A program made the translations under genes and the position numbers. From positions 1-10,371 of the forward strand of contig JAEZGP010000111.1 in NCBI GenBank assembly GCA_023437285.1: DNA of 10,371 bases, read 5' to 3'. Positions 7,173-10,371 of the stretch are shown here, piece by piece. Under the pieces are notes generated by a model that was given only the letters and a program-made list of their open reading frames with translations, searched no databases and was not told where the DNA came from. The DNA comes from Actinomycetes bacterium (GTDB lineage: Bacteria > Actinomycetota > Actinomycetes > Mycobacteriales > Micromonosporaceae). How positions within the stretch are numbered: position 1 is the stretch's first letter; the number at the start of each line of letters is the position of its first letter.

Positions 7173-8864
7173 ATGCGCTGCCTCGTGACCGGCGCCACCG
7201 GCTATGTGGGCGGCCGACTGGTGCCCCGCCTGCTCGCCGCCGGACACCACGTACGCTGCCTGGTCCGCGATCCCGGCCGGCTGCGCGACGAGCCGTGGGT
7301 CGACGCCGTGGAGGTCGTCGCGGGCGACGTCACGAAGGCCGACGGGCTGGTCGACGCGCTGCGCGGCTGCGACGTCGCCTACTACCTGGTGCACACGCTC
7401 GGCCGCCGCGACTTCCCCCGGGTGGACCGGCTCGGCGCCGAGACGTTCACGAAGGCCGCCGCGACGGCCGGCGTCGGCCGCCTGATCTATCTGGGCGGCC
7501 CGGAGCCGGCCGACGAGCACGCGTCGGACCACCTGCGCTCCCGCGACGAGGTCGCCCGCATCATGCTGGCCGGCCCGGTGCCCACGATCGTGCTGCGGGC
7601 CGCGGTCATCATCGGCTCGGGGTCGGCGAGCTTCGAGATGCTGCGCTACCTCACCGAGCGGCTGCCCGTCATGGTCACCCCGCGCTGGGTCCGCAACCGG
7701 GTACAGCCGATCGCGATCCGCGACGTACTGCGCTACCTCGTGGAATGCCCCACGAGCGTGCCGCGCACGGTCAACCGCTCGTTCGACATCGGCGGACCCG
7801 ACGTGCTCACCTACGCCGAGATGATGCGCCGCTATGCCGAGGTCGCCGACCTGCCGCCCCGCGTCATCATGCCCGTACCCGCGCTGACCCCGCAGCTGTC
7901 CGCGCTGTGGGTCGGCCTGGTCACCCCCGTACCGAGCGCGATCGCCCGTCCCCTCGTCGCCAGCCTGATCCACGAGGCGGTCGCCAAAGAACAGGACATC
8001 CTCGAGTACGTGCCGGAGCCTCCCGGCGGGCTGATCGGCTTCTCGGAGGCGGTCCGGTTGGCGCTGACCAAGGTGCGTGACGCCGAGGTCGAGTCGCGCT
8101 GGTCGGACGCGAGCTGGCCGTGGGCGCCGGCCGAGCCGCTGCCCAGCGAGCCGCTGCCCAGCGACCCGAAGTGGTCGGGCGGCACCGCCTACACGGACGT
8201 ACGCGAACACGCGGTGGCCGCGCCGCGGGCCGCGCTGTGGCGGGTCATCGAGTCGATCGGCGGCGAGCAGGGCTGGTACTCCTCCCCGCTCGCCTGGTCG
8301 GCGCGCGGCTGGCTGGACCGAGTCGCCGGCGGGGTGGGGCTGCGCCGGGGCCGGCGTGACCCGCGCCGGCTGACCGTCGGCGAGGCGCTGGACTTCTGGC
8401 GGGTCGAGGAGATCGTGCCGGGCAAGCTGCTGCGGCTGCGGGCCGAGATGCGGCTGCCGGGGCGAGCGTGGCTGGAGATGCGGGCCGAGGCGGACGGCGA
8501 GGCCTCCCGCTACCACCAGCGCGCGGTGTTCCTCCCGCGCGGCCTGGCGGGACACTCATACTGGGCGGCGGTGTGGCCGTTTCACGCGGCCATCTTCGGC
8601 GGCATGGCCCGCAACATCGCCACCGCCGCCGAACGCGAAGCCACCGCCACCAAGCGCCAACCCGGCACCGCCCAGCAGGACCCCACCGCCGCCGAACGCG
8701 AACCCGGCGCCGCCCAGCAAGAACCCACCGCCGCCCAGCAGGAACCCGGCGCCGCCCAGCAGGAACCCACCGCCGCCCAGCAGGAACCCAGCGCCCCACA
8801 CCCAGGCGCCAGCGCCGCCACCCCCACAGCCTCAGCGGATCTTGGCACGGAAAGCCGCCCATAG
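7173..8864 (+). CDS. NAD(P)-binding SDR-type protein with DUF2867-like C-terminal domain
   Basis: A 563-residue protein, the only plus-strand gene here. Residues 1-300 form an atypical extended SDR/NmrA-like Rossmann domain: MRCLVTGATGYVGG gives the TGxxGxxG dinucleotide-binding loop at 6-13, followed by VRDP, VAGDV and YYLVHTLG strands; there is no clear YxxxK catalytic pair, so it may be a binding or regulatory member. Residues 338-485 match the DUF2867-type domain (DVREHAV, GWYSSPLAWSARGWLD, GEALDFWRVEEI, FHAAIFGGMARNIA). Residues 488-563 are a repetitive Ala/Gln/Glu/Pro tail. The start at 7173 is chosen because the Rossmann strand begins there; the in-frame ATG at 7113 would add 20 unconserved-looking residues. 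No strong ribosome binding site. Substrate unknown. It interrupts an otherwise minus-strand block, suggesting later insertion. Confidence 0.85.
   Translation: MRCLVTGATGYVGGRLVPRLLAAGHHVRCLVRDPGRLRDEPWVDAVEVVAGDVTKADGLVDALRGCDVAYYLVHTLGRRDFPRVDRLGAETFTKAAATAGVGRLIYLGGPEPADEHASDHLRSRDEVARIMLAGPVPTIVLRAAVIIGSGSASFEMLRYLTERLPVMVTPRWVRNRVQPIAIRDVLRYLVECPTSVPRTVNRSFDIGGPDVLTYAEMMRRYAEVADLPPRVIMPVPALTPQLSALWVGLVTPVPSAIARPLVASLIHEAVAKEQDILEYVPEPPGGLIGFSEAVRLALTKVRDAEVESRWSDASWPWAPAEPLPSEPLPSDPKWSGGTAYTDVREHAVAAPRAALWRVIESIGGEQGWYSSPLAWSARGWLDRVAGGVGLRRGRRDPRRLTVGEALDFWRVEEIVPGKLLRLRAEMRLPGRAWLEMRAEADGEASRYHQRAVFLPRGLAGHSYWAAVWPFHAAIFGGMARNIATAAEREATATKRQPGTAQQDPTAAEREPGAAQQEPTAAQQEPGAAQQEPTAAQQEPSAPHPGASAATPTASADLGTESRP
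8667..8792 (+). repeat. Six 21-bp repeats encoding AAQQEPT/G heptads
   Basis: Six tandem 21-bp copies encode residues 499-540 of the SDR/DUF2867 protein: TAQQDPT, AAEREPG, AAQQEPT, AAQQEPG, AAQQEPT, AAQQEPS. The last four are almost identical in DNA, and T/G alternation gives a 42-bp higher-order period. The frame is preserved. The encoded tail is likely disordered and variable in length. Confidence 0.9.
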
Positions 8865-8885
8865 GCGGTGTTCCATGCCAAGATC
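8838..8885. terminator. Long stem-loop between convergent genes
   Basis: 22-nt arms (8838-8859 and 8864-8885) pair with three mismatches around the 4-nt loop CATA. Arm ends are GATCTTGGCA and TGCCAAGATC. The TAG stop of the SDR gene (8862-8864) sits in and next to the loop. No T-tract follows on either strand, which is common for actinobacterial terminators. It lies 37 nt beyond the stop of the phosphatase gene (8922) and can serve both converging transcripts. Confidence 0.7.
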
Positions 8886-8921
8886 GGCGCCAAAGCCGCG
8901 CAGCGGCGACGGCGGCGTCGG

Positions 8922-9545
8922 TCAGCCGGTGAGGGCCGCGACGAGGGGAACGACCGTCTCCTCGATCTCGTCGGCCACGCGGGCGAACTCGGCCGGCGCG
9001 AGGCCCCACGGGTCGTCGAGGTCGTCGCTGGGTCGTGAGCCGGCGCGACGGCCGTCGCCGCCCCACACGGCACCGCCGCCGCGTGCCGCGTCGACGGCGA
9101 CCACCAGGGCGTACGCCCGGTCGTAAGCGGCCTCGGGGGTGCCGTCGTTGGGGGGCAGCCGGTCGAGGTGGACCTGGCGCATGAGCCGGCCGAACTCGCC
9201 CAGGACAAAGATCTTGCCGGCCGCGTCGGGCCGCAGGTCGATCGCGTGGTGCACCTGCTCGGCCGTGGCGCAGAGCACCAGGTCGGATTCGTCGATCATG
9301 GCCGTTGTCACCCGGCGGGCCTTGAAGCCGGACGGGTCGCCGCCCCGGGCCAGCAGCTCCCGCTCGGCCGGGGCGTTCATCGGCTCGCCGACGTGCCACG
9401 ACCCGGTGCCGGCGCCGTGGCTGCGGTAGAACTCCCGGGCCCGGTCGCCGAGCTGCTTGCGGACGGCCAGCTCGAACAGCCGCTCCGCCATCGGGGAACG
9501 GCAGATGTTGCCGACACAGACGTGCAGGACGGTGAACGGCGCCAC
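8922..9545 (-). CDS. Low-molecular-weight protein-tyrosine-phosphatase
   Basis: Cytosolic phosphatase of the LMW-PTP / arsenate-reductase fold, 207 residues. The P-loop CVGNICRS (residues 10-17) has nucleophile Cys10 and phosphate-binding Arg16 (C-x5-R). The general acid is Asp178 in DDPWG. Between about 150 and 172 is a Gly/Arg-rich stretch that makes it longer than the usual 150-160 residues. The start is GTG at 9545, with GGGGGAG about 8 nt upstream inside the end of tsaC, whose stop is 4 nt before. Substrates are unknown; neighbours suggest only shared transcription. An arsenate reductase is less likely because of the DPWG acid loop and long form. Confidence 0.9.
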   Translation of the reverse strand: MAPFTVLHVCVGNICRSPMAERLFELAVRKQLGDRAREFYRSHGAGTGSWHVGEPMNAPAERELLARGGDPSGFKARRVTTAMIDESDLVLCATAEQVHHAIDLRPDAAGKIFVLGEFGRLMRQVHLDRLPPNDGTPEAAYDRAYALVVAVDAARGGGAVWGGDGRRAGSRPSDDLDDPWGLAPAEFARVADEIEETVVPLVAALTG

Positions 9546-9549
9546 GTCG

Positions 9550-10197
9550 CTACTCCCCCGGTAACTGGATGTTCGGGACCACCTGGCGCAGCCTGTCGAT
9601 CGGCAGCGCCCCTTCGCGCAACACGGTCGGCACCGGAGTTACGCAATTCACAATCGTAGATGGCGTCTGGTCGAGGCTCTCGCCCGCCTCCAGGTACACC
9701 GACACGGAGTACTGGAACTGGTCCTGCGCGGCCTTGGCGGTCAGCGCGGCCGGCTCGCCGGTCTTGTTGGCGCTGGACACGGCCATCGGCCCGGTCTCGC
9801 GCAACACCTCCAGCGCCACGGGGTGGGCCGGCATCCGGACGGCGACCGTACCGCCGGTGTCCCCGAGGTCCCACTGCAGGCTCGGCGCCTGCTCGACGAC
9901 GATGGTGAGCGCGCCGGGCCAGAACGCCTCGACGAGGTCGCGGGCCACGGACGGCAGGCTCAGGGTGAGGCCGTCGAGCGTGTGACGCGATCCGATGAGG
10001 ACGGGCGGCGGCATCTGCCGGCCGCGGCCCTTGGCGTTGAGCAGCGCGGTGACGGCCCAGGGCTTGAAGGCGTCCGCGCCGATGCCGTAGACGGTGTCGG
10101 TGGGCAGCACGACGAGGTCGCCGCGGCGCACGGCCTCGACCGCGGCGTTGACTCCCTGATCGCGCCACGCGAGGGTGCGGCAGTCGTAGAGGTTCAC
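9550..10197 (-). CDS. tsaC: L-threonylcarbamoyladenylate synthase (TsaC/Sua5/YwlC family)
   Basis: Makes threonylcarbamoyl-AMP from threonine, bicarbonate and ATP, the first step of the universal t6A modification at position 37 of ANN-decoding tRNAs. The 215-residue protein has the YrdC-fold motifs PTDTVYGIG (32-40), KGR (56-58), FWPGALTIV (92-100), VAVRMPAHP (118-126), SSANKTGEP (141-149) and PSTIV (179-183). It lacks the extra C-terminal Sua5 domain, so it is the short TsaC type. The GTG start at 10197 overlaps the prmC stop by 4 bp (GTGA), with AGGA about 9 nt upstream. It is followed after 4 nt by the phosphatase gene, completing a tight translational unit for protein synthesis functions. 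Confidence 0.95.
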   Translation of the reverse strand: MNLYDCRTLAWRDQGVNAAVEAVRRGDLVVLPTDTVYGIGADAFKPWAVTALLNAKGRGRQMPPPVLIGSRHTLDGLTLSLPSVARDLVEAFWPGALTIVVEQAPSLQWDLGDTGGTVAVRMPAHPVALEVLRETGPMAVSSANKTGEPAALTAKAAQDQFQYSVSVYLEAGESLDQTPSTIVNCVTPVPTVLREGALPIDRLRQVVPNIQLPGE

Positions 10198-10371
10198 GGT
10201 GCGTCATCCTGCCATCCACCGACGCGTCGCGCCGTGGTGAACCGGGGCCGTCCCGCCAGATCGTGATGCAGCCGTACGCGATCGAACGCGCCGGCGGCGC
10301 GCAGCAGCGCGGGAACGGCGTCGCCGTGCGTGTCGTCGTGCTCGACGCCGACGGCGCCGCCCGGCGCGAGC
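10194..10371 (-). CDS. prmC: Peptide chain release factor N5-glutamine methyltransferase, C-terminal end
   Basis: Fifty-eight C-terminal residues followed by TGA at 10194-10196; the rest is beyond the right edge. The visible sequence starts LAPGGAVGVEHDD and includes LLRAAGAFDRVRLHHDLAG and RPRFTTARR, matching the end of PrmC/HemK (a late Rossmann strand then the D-L-A-G-R-x-R motif). PrmC methylates the Gln of the GGQ motif in release factors RF1 and RF2. The stop overlaps the tsaC start by 4 bp. The gene order prmC-tsaC supports the call; prfA would be expected just outside the window. Confidence 0.85.
   Translation of the reverse strand, partial: LAPGGAVGVEHDDTHGDAVPALLRAAGAFDRVRLHHDLAGRPRFTTARRVGGWQDDAP

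Noticed and set aside
5497..7188. Plus-strand open frame opposite glyA
   Set aside because: It mirrors glyA, whose catalytic motifs are intact on the minus strand; the product is low-complexity Arg/Gly/Val.
8556..8801. Minus-strand 81-codon Gly/Leu/Phe-rich open frame
   Set aside because: It is the antisense reading of the 21-bp repeats in the SDR gene tail.

Overview
The window comes from a high-GC actinobacterium, most likely of the Micromonosporaceae (Actinoplanes/Micromonospora type). Signs are the very G+C-rich third codon positions, many GTG starts, the long 271-residue F1 delta subunit, and the gene order prmC - tsaC - low-MW phosphatase - glyA - ATP synthase, which is a conserved actinobacterial housekeeping block. 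Almost everything reads on the minus strand, so transcription runs from the right edge to the left edge.

Right part (10371 to 5042): the 3' end of prmC overlaps tsaC by 4 bp. tsaC is followed after 4 nt by a low-molecular-weight protein-tyrosine-phosphatase gene. A plus-strand gene for an NAD(P)-binding SDR/DUF2867 protein (7173-8864) interrupts the block and converges on the phosphatase gene at a long stem-loop. glyA follows, probably with a leaderless start, and overlaps by 4 bp a gene for a four-helix membrane protein resembling ATP synthase protein I, which carries a repetitive disordered N-terminal extension.

Middle (5041 to 4085): about 960 bp without a credible gene. It holds the most unusual element of the window, a regular array of 22-bp dyad-symmetric units. 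Ten good units start at 4540, 4582, 4623, 4665, 4706, 4748, 4789, 4831, 4873 and 4916, and two to four weaker ones lie to the left from 4360. The spacing averages 41.8 bp, close to four turns of B-DNA, so every unit faces the same side of the helix. The units are better conserved than the 19-21 bp spacers. The array lies upstream of the ATP synthase operon. Between it and the first gene is a candidate promoter whose 19-bp spacer contains a perfect 14-bp palindrome.

Left part (4084 to 1): atpZ, atpB (a), atpE (c), atpF (b), atpH (delta) and the first 436 codons of atpA (alpha) form one operon with clear ribosome binding sites or overlapping stop/start codons. Two hairpins sit in the atpB-atpE gap, ahead of the gene for the multi-copy c subunit. 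Together these genes build the membrane proton channel, the stator and the start of the catalytic head of F1Fo-ATP synthase.

No tRNA, rRNA, transposase or CRISPR-Cas gene was seen. The best candidate for something undescribed is the helically phased palindrome array upstream of the ATP synthase genes.
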